Shown: positions 8,923 to 18,588 of the stretch, one piece after another | How positions within the stretch are numbered: position 1 is the stretch's first letter | Layout: the number at the start of each line of letters is the position of its first letter | NCBI GenBank assembly: GCA_030681835.1 | Contig: JAUXRN010000140.1 | Span: forward strand, 1-40,059 | DNA length: 40,059 nt | Source: Actinomycetota bacterium | GTDB taxonomy: Bacteria > Actinomycetota > Actinomycetes > S36-B12 | Direction: 5' to 3' | Translations under genes and position numbers: made by a program | Notes under the pieces: generated by a model | Seen by the model: the letters and a program-made list of their open reading frames with translations, nothing else | What the model was told of the DNA's origin: nothing | Database searches by the model: none

Positions 8923-10581
8923 GTGACTCCCGAGCAGGTGGCCCAGGCCGTCGCTGACGCCGTGTCTGCGCTCGTGGCCGAAGGCGCCATCGCCGTGGAT
9001 TCGGTGCCCGAGGCACGGGTGGAGCGACCCAAGTCCCGGGAGCACGGCGACTACGCCACCAACATCGCCCTGGCCCTCGCCAAGCCGGCCGGCCGCAACG
9101 CCCGCGACGTCGCCGAACTCGTCGCGGCCCGGCTGCGCGAGGTGCCGGGCTTCTCTGCGGCCGAGGTGGCCGGCCCGGGCTTCATCAACCTGCGGCTCGA
9201 CAGTGCGGCGCAGGGCGAAGTGGCCCGCACCATCGTCGAGGCAGGGCCTGCCTGGGGCCGCGGCACCGTGCTGTCCGGCACCACCGTCAACGTCGAGTTC
9301 ATCTCCGCCAACCCGACCGGCCCCCTGCACCTGGGCCACACGCGATGGGCCGCCGTGGGCGATGCGATCGCCAGGGTCCTGGAGGCCGCGGGCGCCGACG
9401 TCACGCGCGAGTTCTACATCAACGATCGCGGCGTGCAGATGGACAAGTTCGGTGCCTCGGTGATGGCGGCGGCGAATGGCCGGCCGGTGCCGGAGGACGG
9501 CTACCACGGCGGGTACATCCTCGACCTGGCGGCCCAGATCGTCGCCGAGCGGCCCGGCATCCTGGACCTCCCTGATGTCGAGCAGCACACGGCCTTCCGC
9601 GAGGCGGCATACACGGTGCAGTTGCGGGAGCAGCAGCAGGTCCTGGAGCTGTTCCGCACGCGCTTCGACGTCTGGTACTCCGAGCAGGGTCTCTACGAGT
9701 CGGGTGCCGTCGAGCGCGGCCTCGCGCGGCTGCGCGAGCAGGGCCACATGTTCGAGCAGGACGGCGCGACATGGCTGCGCACCACGGACTTTGGCGACGA
9801 CAAGGACCGGGTCCTACTCAGGGCGAACGGCGAGCCGACGTACTTCGCGGCCGACACGGCCTACTACGTCGACAAGCGCGCCCGCGGGTTCGACCTGGCC
9901 ATCTACCTGCTCGGAGCTGACCACCACGGCTATGTCAACCGGCTGCGTGCCGTCGCGGCCTGCGCCGGCGACGACCCGGACCGCAGCATCGAGGTCCTCA
10001 TCGGGCAGCTGGTCAAGATCACGCGCGATGGCGTCGACATCAAGCTGTCCAAGCGGGCCGGCACGATCGTGACGCTGGAGGAAGTCGTCGAGGAGGTCGG
10101 GGTCGACGCTGCCCGATACACGCTCGCCCGGTTCCCGGTCGACTCCCCGCTCACCCTCGACGTCGCCGAGATGGTGCGCGCCACCAACGACAACCCGGTC
10201 TTCTACGTGCAGTACGCGCATGCCCGGATCTCGTCGGTCTTGCGGAACGCGCACGAGCTTGGCATCGACTGGCTGGCGGCCGAATTCGACCCGGCGCTGC
10301 TCGACCATGAGCGGGAGAACAACCTGCTCGGGATGCTCGCCGAGTTCCCGCGCGTGGTGGCGAGTGCGGCCGAGTTGCGCGAGCCGCACCGGGTGGCCAG
10401 GTACCTCGAGGACCTCGCCACCGCGTACCACCGGTTCTACGACGTGTGCTGGGTGCTCCCCCGTGGCGACGAGGAGCTCGCCGGCATCCACGTTGCCCGG
10501 CTGTGGCTCTGCGCGGCCGCCCGGCAGACCATCGCCAATGGCCTGGCCCTGCTCGGTGTGAGCGCGCCTGAGCGCATGTAG
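8923..10581 (+). CDS. argS: Arginyl-tRNA synthetase
   Basis: Class I aminoacyl-tRNA synthetase, 552 residues, charging tRNA-Arg in the cytoplasm. Seen: N-terminal additional domain (about 1-110) that contacts the tRNA D-loop; HIGH-type motif HLGHT within ANPTGPLHLGHT; KMSKS-type KLSKRAG; and the C-terminal DALR anticodon-binding domain ending in the family-typical ERM. Length is normal. The GTG start is fixed by the -10 box 6 nt upstream. A tRNA-Arg(CCG) gene lies about 2.8 kb upstream, but on the other strand. The downstream neighbour lysA starts after 31 nt with its own -10 box. Confidence 0.97.
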   Translation: MTPEQVAQAVADAVSALVAEGAIAVDSVPEARVERPKSREHGDYATNIALALAKPAGRNARDVAELVAARLREVPGFSAAEVAGPGFINLRLDSAAQGEVARTIVEAGPAWGRGTVLSGTTVNVEFISANPTGPLHLGHTRWAAVGDAIARVLEAAGADVTREFYINDRGVQMDKFGASVMAAANGRPVPEDGYHGGYILDLAAQIVAERPGILDLPDVEQHTAFREAAYTVQLREQQQVLELFRTRFDVWYSEQGLYESGAVERGLARLREQGHMFEQDGATWLRTTDFGDDKDRVLLRANGEPTYFAADTAYYVDKRARGFDLAIYLLGADHHGYVNRLRAVAACAGDDPDRSIEVLIGQLVKITRDGVDIKLSKRAGTIVTLEEVVEEVGVDAARYTLARFPVDSPLTLDVAEMVRATNDNPVFYVQYAHARISSVLRNAHELGIDWLAAEFDPALLDHERENNLLGMLAEFPRVVASAAELREPHRVARYLEDLATAYHRFYDVCWVLPRGDEELAGIHVARLWLCAAARQTIANGLALLGVSAPERM

Positions 10582-10600
10582 CAGCGGCGCCGCGGTGCCC

Positions 10601-10606
10601 TAGCCT
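10601..10606 (+). promoter_or_regulatory. -10 box TAGCCT, leaderless start of lysA
   Basis: TAGCCT ends 6 nt before ATG 10613, so lysA can be transcribed separately from argS. No Shine-Dalgarno sequence. Confidence 0.5.
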
Positions 10607-10612
10607 TGCTGC

Positions 10613-12028
10613 ATGCACGCGCACCCCGCCGGTCCCCGCCACGGCGACGTCGTTGCGCATGGAATGTCGCTGCCGCGCCCGGCATCCGCCGAGGAGGCCA
10701 GTCGACTGGTGCCGGGAGTGTGGCCTGGCGGCTGTCATCGAAACCCCGACGGAGCGCTGGTCATTGGCGGCGTCGACGTGCGCGATGCGGTGTCCCAGCA
10801 CGGCTCGCCCCTGTTCCTGTTCGACGAGGCCGACCTTCGACACCGAGCACGCAGTTATCGCGCCGCCTACGTCGATGCCGGGGCGCGCCTCGTCTACTAC
10901 GCGGCCAAGGCCTTCCTCGCGACCTCCGTGGCGCGGTGGGTGACCGAGGAGGGGCTGGGCATCGACGTCGCCTCGGGCGGGGAGCTGGCGGTCGCTGTCC
11001 GTGCAGGCGTGCCGGGCGATCGCCTGCTGATGCACGGCAACAACAAGTCGATGGCCGAGATCGAGGCGGCCATCGCGGCTGGCGTGGGCCGGATCGTCAT
11101 CGACTCCTTCGAGGACATCGTGCGCATCGCGGACGCGGCCGGGCGCGCAGGCGTCGTGCAGCCGGTGCTGCTCCGGGTCACCGTCGGTGTCGAGGCGCAC
11201 ACCCACGAGTTCATCGCCACCGCCCACGAGGACCAGAAGTTCGGGCTGTCCGTCACGTCGGGCGCTGCAGCGGAGGCCGTTCGCCGCATCGCCAAGCTGC
11301 CCACGCTCTCCCTGCTCGGGCTGCACTCGCACATCGGGTCCCAGATATTCGATGCGGCTGGCTTCGAGGTTGCCGCTGCGCGCGTCGTTGCCTTCGCCGA
11401 GCGGTTGTGGGACGAGCAGGGGATCGAGGTCGAGGAGGTCAACCTCGGCGGCGGCATGGGCATCGCCTACGTCGACGGCGACGACCCGCTCGACGTCGCC
11501 GACATGGCCCACCAGATCGGCGAGATCGTCGGCAAGGAATGCGCGGCGGTCGGCATTCCCATGCCCGCGCTGGCTTTCGAGCCCGGGCGCGCGATCGTCG
11601 GCCCGTCCGCCGTCACGGTGTACGAGGTAGGCACGGTCAAGGCGGTGGACCTGGGGCAGGGCCTCGTCCGGACCTTCGTGTCGGTCGATGGCGGCATGAG
11701 CGACAACATCCGTACGGCGCTGTATGACGCCGAGTACACGGTGACCCTGGCCTCGCGGGAATCGTCGGCCGAGCCGGTGCTGTGCCGGGTGGTGGGCAAG
11801 CACTGCGAATCAGGCGACGTCGTGGTGCGCGACGCGTGGCTGCCCGGGGACCTTGCGCCCGGCGACCTGCTCGCGGTTGCCGCCACCGGCGCCTATTGCC
11901 GCTCCATGGCGTCCAACTACAACTACCTGCCCCGACCCGCCGTCGTGTCATCACGGGACGGTGCGATGCAGGTGGTGCTGCGCCGGGAGACGCTGGAGGA
12001 CCTGATGCGGCTGGATCCCGGCGCCTGA
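10613..12028 (+). CDS. lysA: Diaminopimelate decarboxylase
   Basis: PLP enzyme (fold-type III, alanine-racemase-like barrel), 471 residues. It decarboxylates meso-diaminopimelate to L-lysine, the last step of lysine synthesis. Seen: PLP lysine K99 in YYAAKAFL; HSHIGSQ substrate-site motif; Gly-rich phosphate-binding NLGGGMGI; FEPGRAIVG; the dimer-interface motif with catalytic Cys around ESGDVV; and the C-terminal GAYCRSMASNYN. The argS-lysA order followed by hom-thrC-thrB is the standard actinobacterial arrangement, here interrupted by an aquaporin on the other strand. A 14-bp hairpin covers its stop codon. Confidence 0.96.
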   Translation: MHAHPAGPRHGDVVAHGMSLPRPASAEEASRLVPGVWPGGCHRNPDGALVIGGVDVRDAVSQHGSPLFLFDEADLRHRARSYRAAYVDAGARLVYYAAKAFLATSVARWVTEEGLGIDVASGGELAVAVRAGVPGDRLLMHGNNKSMAEIEAAIAAGVGRIVIDSFEDIVRIADAAGRAGVVQPVLLRVTVGVEAHTHEFIATAHEDQKFGLSVTSGAAAEAVRRIAKLPTLSLLGLHSHIGSQIFDAAGFEVAAARVVAFAERLWDEQGIEVEEVNLGGGMGIAYVDGDDPLDVADMAHQIGEIVGKECAAVGIPMPALAFEPGRAIVGPSAVTVYEVGTVKAVDLGQGLVRTFVSVDGGMSDNIRTALYDAEYTVTLASRESSAEPVLCRVVGKHCESGDVVVRDAWLPGDLAPGDLLAVAATGAYCRSMASNYNYLPRPAVVSSRDGAMQVVLRRETLEDLMRLDPGA

Positions 12029-12047
12029 GCCATCGGGATCCAGCCGC
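12007..12047. terminator. Shared terminator between lysA and aqpZ
   Basis: A perfect 14-bp inverted repeat (12007-12020 with 12034-12047) has a 13-nt loop and contains the lysA stop codon (12026-12028). It lies between the two convergent genes. No T-tract, as usual in high-GC actinobacteria. Confidence 0.7.
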
Positions 12048-12069
12048 GCAGACCGGCGCGCGGGACCGC

Positions 12070-12816
12070 TTACTCCCGCTCGGAGCCGGCCACGAGCGGC
12101 GCGGGCTCCTCGACATCGGTCCGCGTGAGCATCCAGACGATCACCGCGATGATCGAGCCGACCAGCGGCGCAAGGATGAACAGCCAGACCTGGCTGAGCG
12201 CGGTGCCCCCCTCGAAGAGGGCCGGGCCGAGGGAGCGGGCCGGGTTGACCGACGTCCCGGTCAGCGGGATGCCGACCAGGTGAACGAGGGTCAGCGTCAG
12301 GCCGATGGCAATCCCGGCGAAGCCCGGGGCCGCGACCCGCTCGGTGACGAGCAGGATCACCAGCACGAACGCCGCGGTAAGCATCGCCTCGAGGACGAAC
12401 GCGCCTGTCATGTTGATCGCGCCGTTGTCGTACGCGTTCGTGCCCAGGGCGCCGGTGTAGTCCGTGACCCCGAAGGACGAGACGAAAAGCTTGAGCATCG
12501 CGCCGGCCGCGATGGCGCCGGCGAACTGGGCGATCCAGTAGCCGACGGCCACGTTGAGGGGCATGCGACGCCCAAGGAGCATGCCGAGGGTCACCGCCGG
12601 GTTCACGTGGGCGCCGGAGACGGGCCCGAACGCATACGCGATGCCGAGCAGGACCAGGCCGAACGCGAGCGCGACGCCGACGACGCCATTGCCAGGCCCC
12701 TTGCCGTCCTGGCCCACCAGGGCGGCTATTCCGAAGACGGCCGCCCCCACGGCCAGGAAGACGAGCAGGAAGGTGCCGACGAACTCGGCCACCATCTTGC
12801 GGGCTGCAGTATTCAT
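12070..12816 (-). CDS. aqpZ: Aquaporin Z-type water channel
   Basis: MIP-family membrane channel, 248 residues, six helices and two half-helices. The two NPA motifs are HVNPAVT and SVNPARS. The segment LVHLVGIPLTGTSVNPARS carries the His and the NPA-following Arg of the narrow selectivity filter in the same pattern as E. coli AqpZ, so a water-selective rather than glycerol-type pore is inferred. A ribosome site AAGGGGAA precedes ATG 12816. It is an insertion between lysA and hom in the otherwise conserved block; both ends are clean, and its codon use looks like that of its neighbours. Confidence 0.93.
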   Translation of the reverse strand: MNTAARKMVAEFVGTFLLVFLAVGAAVFGIAALVGQDGKGPGNGVVGVALAFGLVLLGIAYAFGPVSGAHVNPAVTLGMLLGRRMPLNVAVGYWIAQFAGAIAAGAMLKLFVSSFGVTDYTGALGTNAYDNGAINMTGAFVLEAMLTAAFVLVILLVTERVAAPGFAGIAIGLTLTLVHLVGIPLTGTSVNPARSLGPALFEGGTALSQVWLFILAPLVGSIIAVIVWMLTRTDVEEPAPLVAGSERE

Positions 12817-12927
12817 TCCATTCCCCTTGATTGGCCGATGCGGGCATCGGGCAGCGGATCTGCACATCGTCGACCGCCCGTGCGTCGCGGCGCGGGAGGC
12901 GCGCGGTGGCTCGACGGGGGGTTCGCG

Positions 12928-12933
12928 TACGGT
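12928..12933 (+). promoter_or_regulatory. Possible -10 box of the hom-thrC-thrB operon
   Basis: TACGGT lies ~90 bp upstream of hom. No clear -35. It would give a leader of ~85 nt. The rest of the 207-bp region between aqpZ and hom shows nothing I recognise. Confidence 0.3.
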
Positions 12934-13023
12934 CCGGACGACCTGAGAGGCTGTGCACTGGCCGGCGGCGTGAACTCCGTGGCCGAGAGCACGCGAGTGG
13001 CCCCCGCAACGCAAGGAGTAGGC

Positions 13024-14325
13024 ATGTCGTCCGGCGATCTGCGGCGCCCCCTGACCGTCGCGCTGCTCGGCGGCGGCACCGTGGGCGCCTCCGTGGCCAG
13101 GATCCTCACCGACAGCGCCCGCGACCTCGAGGAGCGGGTGGGCGCTCCCGTCGTGCTGACCGCCGTGGCCGTCCGCGATGCCGCGAAGGAACGCCCCGGG
13201 ATCGATCCGTCGCTGGTGACCGACGACGCGGCCGCCGTCGCTTCGAGCGGGGTCGACGTCGTCGTCGAGGTAATGGGCGGGATCGAGCCGGCCAGATCGC
13301 TCATCCTCGCTGCCATGGAAGCCGGCTCGAGCGTGGTCACGGCCAACAAGGCGCTGCTGGCAGCCGACGGGGCCACGCTCTACGAGGCGGCCGAGCGCAA
13401 CGGGGTCGACCTGTACTTCGAGGCGGCGGTCGCCGGCGCCATCCCGCTGCTGCGGCCGCTGCGGGAGTCCCTCGCGGGCGATCGCGTCACGCGGGTCCTC
13501 GGCATCGTCAACGGCACCACCAACTTCATGCTGACGAAGATGGACGAGGAGGGCGTCGACTACGACGAGGTCCTTGCCGAGGCTGGACGGCTCGGCTACC
13601 TGGAGGCCGATCCCTCGCTGGACGTCGACGGCCACGACGCAGCGGCGAAGGCCGCCATCCTTGCCGAGCTGGCCTTCCATACCCGCGTCACGCTCGACGA
13701 CGTCTACTGCGAGGGGATCTCGAGGGTCACGTCCACCGACATCCATGCCGCGCAGGCGATGGGCTTCGTCATCAAGCTGCTCGCGGTGGCCGAGCGTGCC
13801 GACGGCGGCGTCGTCGTGCGCGTCCACCCGGCGATGCTGCCTCGCAGCCATCCGCTCGCGAGCGTCCGCGGCGCCTTCAACGCGGTGTTCGTCGAGGCCG
13901 AGGCCGCCGGGGAGATGATGTTCTACGGCCGCGGAGCCGGCGGTGCGCCGACGGCCAGTGCCGTGCTGGGCGATGTCGTCGCAGCCGCCCGCAATCGGCT
14001 GTCCGGGGGGCGCGGACCCGGGGAGAGCACCTACAGCAACCTGCCGGTGCTGCCCGTCGGCGCCGCGATGACCCGCTACTACGTGAACCTCGACGTCGCC
14101 GACCGGCCCGGCGTGCTTGCCAGCATCGCGTCGGCGTTCGCCGACAATGGCGTGAGCATCCAGGTCGTGCGCCAGGACGGGCATGGCGAGAATGCCGGGC
14201 TGATCGTGCGGACCCATCGCGCGAGCGATGCGTCGCTGCGGCGGACCGTGGAGCAGCTGAGCGGGCTCGACACCGTCAAGCGCGTCCTGGGCGTCATGAG
14301 GGTCGAAGGCGAGGCGGGGGAGTAG
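13024..14325 (+). CDS. hom: Homoserine dehydrogenase
   Basis: 433 residues. It reduces aspartate semialdehyde to homoserine with NAD(P)H, the branch point towards threonine and methionine. Seen: N-terminal Rossmann domain with [27 protein letters not shown]; catalytic [23 protein letters not shown]-type segment; and a C-terminal ACT domain (about 350-430, starting [14 protein letters not shown]), the regulatory domain through which threonine inhibits the enzyme in Gram-positive bacteria. AAGGAG 5-10 nt upstream supports ATG 13024. It is the first gene of hom-thrC-thrB; the next start is 2 nt after its stop. Confidence 0.97.
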   Translation: MSSGDLRRPLTVALLGGGTVGASVARILTDSARDLEERVGAPVVLTAVAVRDAAKERPGIDPSLVTDDAAAVASSGVDVVVEVMGGIEPARSLILAAMEAGSSVVTANKALLAADGATLYEAAERNGVDLYFEAAVAGAIPLLRPLRESLAGDRVTRVLGIVNGTTNFMLTKMDEEGVDYDEVLAEAGRLGYLEADPSLDVDGHDAAAKAAILAELAFHTRVTLDDVYCEGISRVTSTDIHAAQAMGFVIKLLAVAERADGGVVVRVHPAMLPRSHPLASVRGAFNAVFVEAEAAGEMMFYGRGAGGAPTASAVLGDVVAAARNRLSGGRGPGESTYSNLPVLPVGAAMTRYYVNLDVADRPGVLASIASAFADNGVSIQVVRQDGHGENAGLIVRTHRASDASLRRTVEQLSGLDTVKRVLGVMRVEGEAGE

Positions 14326-14327
14326 CC

Positions 14328-15383
14328 ATGGCGCACGTGTGGCGGGGGCTGATCGAGGAGTACCGCGACAGGCTGCCGGTGACCGCCGCGACGCCAGTGG
14401 TCACCCTTTGCGAGGGAGGCACCCCCCTCGTCCGGGCGGGTGGGCTGAGCGATCGGCTCGATTGCGACGTGTGGCTGAAGTACGACGGAGCCAACCCCAC
14501 CGGCTCGTTCAAGGACCGCGGCATGACGATCGCCATGTCGCTGGCCGCCGAGCGCGGAGCGAAGGCGGTGATCTGCGCGTCGACGGGCAACACGTCGGCC
14601 AGCGCCGCCGCCTACGCTGCCAAGGCCGGTCTCGTCGCCGGCGTGCTCGTTCCCCAGGGCAAGATCGCGATGGGCAAGCTGGCTCAGGCCGTCGTGCACG
14701 GCGCGACCATCCTCCAGCTCGACGGCAATTTCGATGCCTGCCTGCGGGTCGCCCGCGAGGTGGCGGACGCTTACCCCGTGGAGCTCGTCAACAGCGTCAA
14801 CCCGGCCCGGATCGAAGGGCAGAAGACGATCGCATTCGAGGTCGTGGACCAGCTCGGGAGGGCACCGGACATCCATGCACTGCCGGTCGGCAACGCTGGC
14901 AACATCACCGCCCACTGGAAGGGCTATCGCGAGTACGCCGCGGACGGGCTGGCGGATACGCCGCGCATGTGGGGGTTCCAGGCGGCCGGCGCGGCTCCGA
15001 TCGTCCTGGGCCACGTGGTCGACGACCCCGAGACGATTGCCACCGCCATCCGGATCGGGAACCCCGCATCGTGGCAACTCGCCGTCAACGCCCGTGACGG
15101 GTCAGGTGGCCTGATCGAGTCCGTCACGGATGACGAGATCCTGTCGGCCTACCGTCTGCTCGCGGCCCAAGAGGCGCTGTTCTGCGAGCCGGCCAGCGCC
15201 GCCGGGGTGGCCGGACTGATCCGGCTGCACGCCGACGGGCGCCTCGATCCCGGCCAGCTCATCGTCTGCACCATCACGGGCAACGGGTTGAAGGACCCCC
15301 AGGTCGCCATGGCCGGAATCCAGGAACCGAAGGCCGTGCCCGCCGACGCCGATGCGGCAGCGCGAGCGCTGGGACTGGCGTAG
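14328..15383 (+). CDS. thrC: Threonine synthase
   Basis: PLP enzyme of fold-type II, 351 residues, converting O-phosphohomoserine to threonine. PLP lysine K62 in GSFKDRGM; phosphate-binding loop [30 protein letters not shown] and [16 protein letters not shown] are typical of the short actinobacterial class. It sits between hom and thrB with gaps of 2 and 3 nt, so coupled translation is likely. Length normal, all key motifs intact. Confidence 0.97.
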   Translation: MAHVWRGLIEEYRDRLPVTAATPVVTLCEGGTPLVRAGGLSDRLDCDVWLKYDGANPTGSFKDRGMTIAMSLAAERGAKAVICASTGNTSASAAAYAAKAGLVAGVLVPQGKIAMGKLAQAVVHGATILQLDGNFDACLRVAREVADAYPVELVNSVNPARIEGQKTIAFEVVDQLGRAPDIHALPVGNAGNITAHWKGYREYAADGLADTPRMWGFQAAGAAPIVLGHVVDDPETIATAIRIGNPASWQLAVNARDGSGGLIESVTDDEILSAYRLLAAQEALFCEPASAAGVAGLIRLHADGRLDPGQLIVCTITGNGLKDPQVAMAGIQEPKAVPADADAAARALGLA

Positions 15384-15386
15384 CCG

Positions 15387-16313
15387 ATGAGCATGCTGCG
15401 CCGCGAAGCCGTGCGGGTCGTCGTGCCCGCCAGCAGTGCCAACCTCGGTCCCGGCTTCGATTCGGCCGCGCTCGCCCTCGCCGTGCGCGACGACCTCGTG
15501 GCGATGATCACCGACGACGAGGGCGTGCTGGTCGAGGTTGTGGGGGAGGGGGCCCACGAGGTACCCCGCGACGAGACGCACCTCGTCGCGCGGTCGATGC
15601 AGGCATGCTTCGCCTGGCTCGACGTCCCGGTTGCTGGCTTCGTGCTGCGATGCGCCAACAGCGTCCCGCACGGCCGGGGACTGGGGTCCTCGGCCGCCGC
15701 GATCATTGGCGGGATCGTGCTGGCCCGGGCCATGGTCGATGACGGGCGCGAACGCATGAGCGACCTCGACGTCCTGCAGCTGGCGCTGGCGGCGGAGGCG
15801 CACCCGGACAACCTGGCTGCGGCGCTGCACGGAGGCTTCACCGTGGCGTGGCTCGGGGCGGATGGGAGGGCGGATGCGATCCGCCTCGACCCCCATCCGG
15901 GCATCCGGCCCATGGTGTTCGTGCCGCCGGATGAGGTGCTCACGCACCACGCTCGCGCACTGCTGCCGACCGACGTCCCGCTTGCCGATGCGGCGCACAA
16001 CCTCGCGCGGGCGGCGCTCCTGGTCCATGCCATCACGACCGAGCCAGCCCGGCTCATGACGGCCACCGAGGACCGCTTGCACCAGCGGGCCAGGGCTATC
16101 GCGTACCCGGACTCACTCGCGCTCGTCGATGTGCTGCGCGAGGCCGGGATCCCGGCCGTCATCTCGGGGGCCGGGCCCAGCGTCCTCGCGTTCCCCGAGC
16201 TGGCCCTGGACGCCACGGCCGCGGCCCTGGCGTCGGGACGGCCCTGGCGGATTGAGCAGGTGGACGTGGCCCGGCATGGAGCACGGGAGGTGCCCATCCC
16301 GCCCTTGGCGTGA
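15387..16313 (+). CDS. thrB: Homoserine kinase
   Basis: GHMP-superfamily kinase, 308 residues, phosphorylating homoserine for ThrC. Seen: N-terminal PASSANLGPGFDSAALAL, the ATP-binding loop PHGRGLGSSAAAIIGG, and the C-terminal ISGAGPSVLAF. It is the last gene of hom-thrC-thrB. The rho promoter begins directly behind it; no strong terminator is visible, so some read-through into rho is possible. Confidence 0.96.
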   Translation: MSMLRREAVRVVVPASSANLGPGFDSAALALAVRDDLVAMITDDEGVLVEVVGEGAHEVPRDETHLVARSMQACFAWLDVPVAGFVLRCANSVPHGRGLGSSAAAIIGGIVLARAMVDDGRERMSDLDVLQLALAAEAHPDNLAAALHGGFTVAWLGADGRADAIRLDPHPGIRPMVFVPPDEVLTHHARALLPTDVPLADAAHNLARAALLVHAITTEPARLMTATEDRLHQRARAIAYPDSLALVDVLREAGIPAVISGAGPSVLAFPELALDATAAALASGRPWRIEQVDVARHGAREVPIPPLA

Positions 16314-16318
16314 CGGGG

Positions 16319-16327
16319 TGCTATGCT
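16319..16327 (+). promoter_or_regulatory. Extended -10 promoter of rho
   Basis: TGCTATGCT: a TATGCT -10 box (16322-16327) with an upstream TGN extension, right after thrB. It gives a rho leader of about 195 nt. Confidence 0.5.
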
Positions 16328-16333
16328 GCCCCT

Positions 16334-16526
16334 GCTCCAGTAGCCACGGCGGCTCGCCGAAGGACAAAGCCAGAAATTCACGGCAGCGAGCCAACGACCG
16401 CGCCTTCATGACGCAGATCGACCAGAGCCCTCTGGAGTCCCCATCGGTCGCACGCATCCACGCGATGACGACCGTAGGGAGTACCGGCCTCCGCAGCAGG
16501 AGGCTTCCACCCATCAAAGGAATCAC
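16334..16526 (+). promoter_or_regulatory. Long rho leader with a hairpin before the ribosome site
   Basis: The untranslated leader of ~195 nt contains a 6-bp perfect stem (16487-16492 with 16499-16504, loop GCAGCA) just before the AAAGGA ribosome site. A long leader is the usual place for Rho autoregulation; the mechanism here is inference. No leader peptide stands out. Confidence 0.35.
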
Positions 16527-18254
16527 GTGACAGATACCGTGTCCACCTCCGCTGGCGCGAGCCGCGGTGGCCTCTCGACCATGCTCCTGCCCGAGCTCAA
16601 GCAGCTCGCCCAGCAGATGGGCATCACGGGTGCGAGCGGGATGCGCAAGGGCGACCTCGTCGCCGCCATCTCGGATCGCCAGCGCCCCTCCACGCCGGCT
16701 GCGCCGCCCGAGTCCGCGGCCGAGCGGCCCCGACGCTCGGCGCGTCGCGACCAGGCCGCCCCCGATGCGCCAGCCCGTGAGGACCAGGCGCCGCAGACCC
16801 CCCAGGATGCGCCCGCCAACAACGACCGCAGCGGCAACGACCGCAACAACGACCGCGGGAATGACCGGAACAATGACCGCGGCGGCAACGACCGCGGCAA
16901 TGACCGGAGCAATGACCGCGGCGGCAACGACCGCGGGAATGACCGGAACAACGACCGCGGCGGCAACGACCGCGGCGGCAACGACCGCAATAGCGACCGC
17001 TACGAAAGCGGCAGTCGCCGGCGGCGCGGCCGCGAGCGGGGCCGCAACCGGGACCGTGGGGCCGGCGGCGGCTACAGCGATGTCGAGCCGGAGATCTCCG
17101 AGAACGACGTCCTCGTCCCGGTCGCGGGCATCCTCGACGTGCAGGAGAACTACGCCTTCGTGCGCACGTCGGGCTACCTGCCCGGGCCGAACGATGTGTA
17201 TGTCTCGTTGTCGATGGTGCGCCGCCAGGGCCTGCGCAAGGGCGATGCCATCACGGGCATGGTCAAGCAGCCCGCCGAGGGCGAGCGGCGCGAGAAGTTC
17301 AACCCGCTGGTCCGCATCGACACCGTCAACGGCGGGCCGCTCGAGGCTGCCCGCAACCGCCCGGAGTTCTCCAAGCTCACGCCCCTGTACCCCCAGGACC
17401 GGCTCCGGCTGGAGACCACCACGGGCAACCTGACCACCCGCGTCATCGACCTGGTCGCACCCATCGGCAAGGGCCAGCGCGGGCTCATCGTGTCCCCGCC
17501 CAAGGCCGGTAAGACGATGGTGCTGCAGTCCATCGCCAACGCCATCGTCACGAACAACCCCGAGGTGCACCTCATGGTGGTGCTCGTGGACGAGCGGCCT
17601 GAGGAAGTCACCGACATGCAGCGCTCAGTCAAGGGCGAGGTCATCGCCTCGACGTTCGACCGGCCGGCCGAGGACCACACGATCATCGCCGAGCTGTCGA
17701 TCGAGCGGGCCAAGCGCCTCGTCGAGCTGGGCAACGACGTCGTCGTCCTGCTCGACTCCATGACGCGGCTCGGACGCGCCTACAACCTCGCCGCCCCGGC
17801 CTCGGGCCGGATCCTGTCCGGTGGCGTCGACTCCACGGCCCGGTACCCGCCCAAGCGCTACTTCGGCGCGGCCCGGAATATCGAGCACGGAGGCTCGTTG
17901 ACGATCCTGGCCACCGCCCTCGTCGAGACCGGGTCTCGCATGGACGAGGTCATCTTCGAGGAGTTCAAGGGCACCGGGAACATGGAGCTCAAGCTCGATC
18001 GGCGCCTGGCCGACAAGCGGGTATTCCCCGCTGTCGATGTCGACGCCTCGGGCACCCGCAAGGAGGAGCTCCTCATGTCAGGCGAGGAGCTCAAGATCGT
18101 CTGGAAGCTGCGGCGCGTCCTGCACGCCCTCGACCAGCAGCAGGCCATCGAGCTGCTTCTCACCAAGCTGCGCGATACCGGCAGCAACAACGAGTTCCTG
18201 CTCCAGGTCCAGAAGACAACCCCGTCGCTCAACGGCAGCGGCGACGACGACTGA
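16527..18254 (+). CDS. rho: Transcription termination factor Rho with Asn/Asp/Arg-rich insertion
   Basis: Hexameric RNA-dependent ATPase that ends transcription, 575 residues; the E. coli form has ~420. The order is: Rho N-terminal domain (about 15-50, LSTMLLPELKQLAQQMGI), a disordered Pro/Ala linker, an insertion of repeated NDR/NNDR/GGNDRG units (about 98-158), a basic stretch, an OB-fold RNA-binding domain (about 195-270, with ENYAFVRTSGYLPGPNDVYVS), then the motor domain. The motor has P-loop PPKAGKT, Walker B VVVLLDSMTRL, and Q/R-loop region LSGGVDSTARYPPKRYFGAARN. Start GTG 16527 follows AAAGGA. Long hydrophilic insertions at this place are known in actinobacterial Rho, where they add RNA affinity and change termination-site choice. 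Confidence 0.96.
   Translation: MTDTVSTSAGASRGGLSTMLLPELKQLAQQMGITGASGMRKGDLVAAISDRQRPSTPAAPPESAAERPRRSARRDQAAPDAPAREDQAPQTPQDAPANNDRSGNDRNNDRGNDRNNDRGGNDRGNDRSNDRGGNDRGNDRNNDRGGNDRGGNDRNSDRYESGSRRRRGRERGRNRDRGAGGGYSDVEPEISENDVLVPVAGILDVQENYAFVRTSGYLPGPNDVYVSLSMVRRQGLRKGDAITGMVKQPAEGERREKFNPLVRIDTVNGGPLEAARNRPEFSKLTPLYPQDRLRLETTTGNLTTRVIDLVAPIGKGQRGLIVSPPKAGKTMVLQSIANAIVTNNPEVHLMVVLVDERPEEVTDMQRSVKGEVIASTFDRPAEDHTIIAELSIERAKRLVELGNDVVVLLDSMTRLGRAYNLAAPASGRILSGGVDSTARYPPKRYFGAARNIEHGGSLTILATALVETGSRMDEVIFEEFKGTGNMELKLDRRLADKRVFPAVDVDASGTRKEELLMSGEELKIVWKLRRVLHALDQQQAIELLLTKLRDTGSNNEFLLQVQKTTPSLNGSGDDD
16818..17000 (+). repeat. In-frame tandem repeats encoding NDR/GGNDRG units in rho
   Basis: Imperfect 9-12-bp units of the type AACGACCGC(GGC) repeat many times, with longer blocks of about 36 bp duplicated. 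Copy number is likely to vary between strains. All units stay in frame. Confidence 0.85.
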
Positions 18255-18270
18255 CCGCCAATCGGCGGCG

Positions 18271-18299
18271 TTGGACCGCCCCGTGAGGCATGCCATACT
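18271..18299 (+). promoter_or_regulatory. Promoter of rpmE
   Basis: TTGGAC (18271-18276), 17-nt spacer, CATACT (18294-18299) with a TG extension at 18291. This is one of the few complete -35/-10 pairs in the window. The leader is ~60 nt. Confidence 0.6.
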
Positions 18300-18365
18300 T
18301 GTCGGGCCCCGGTTCACGGCCCGGCCCGCTGGCCGTCGCCGACCCGGGACCTGATGAGGAGAGAC

Positions 18366-18581
18366 ATGAAGGCCGACATCCACCCGGCGTACGCGGAGAC
18401 CACGGTCACCTGCACGTGCGGGGCAACGTTCACCACTCGGAGCACCGCGAAGAACGGCAACATCCACGCCGATGTGTGCTCCCAGTGCCACCCGTTCTAC
18501 ACGGGCAAGCAGAAGATCCTGGACACCGGTGGCCGCGTGGCGAAGTTCCAGAGCCGCTACGGAAAGACCGAAGGCAAGTAG
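18366..18581 (+). CDS. rpmE: 50S ribosomal protein L31 (zinc-binding form)
   Basis: 71 residues. The four zinc-ligand cysteines of the C+ type are present: CTC in [10 protein letters not shown] and CSQC before HPFYTGKQK. This form stores zinc and is replaced by a Cys-free paralogue under zinc starvation in bacteria that have both. ATG 18366 follows GAGGAGAG. Its own promoter lies upstream, so it is not simply part of a rho operon. Confidence 0.96.
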   Translation: MKADIHPAYAETTVTCTCGATFTTRSTAKNGNIHADVCSQCHPFYTGKQKILDTGGRVAKFQSRYGKTEGK

Positions 18582-18588
18582 CACGTCC

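Noticed and set aside
12840-14217. Long upstream extension of the aquaporin frame across hom
   Set aside because: The aquaporin sequence begins at 12816 with a good ribosome site; the extension is antisense to homoserine dehydrogenase.
16818-17000. Repeats in rho as a possible CRISPR or satellite
   Set aside because: Units are short, in frame and encode the Rho insertion; no spacers of constant size.
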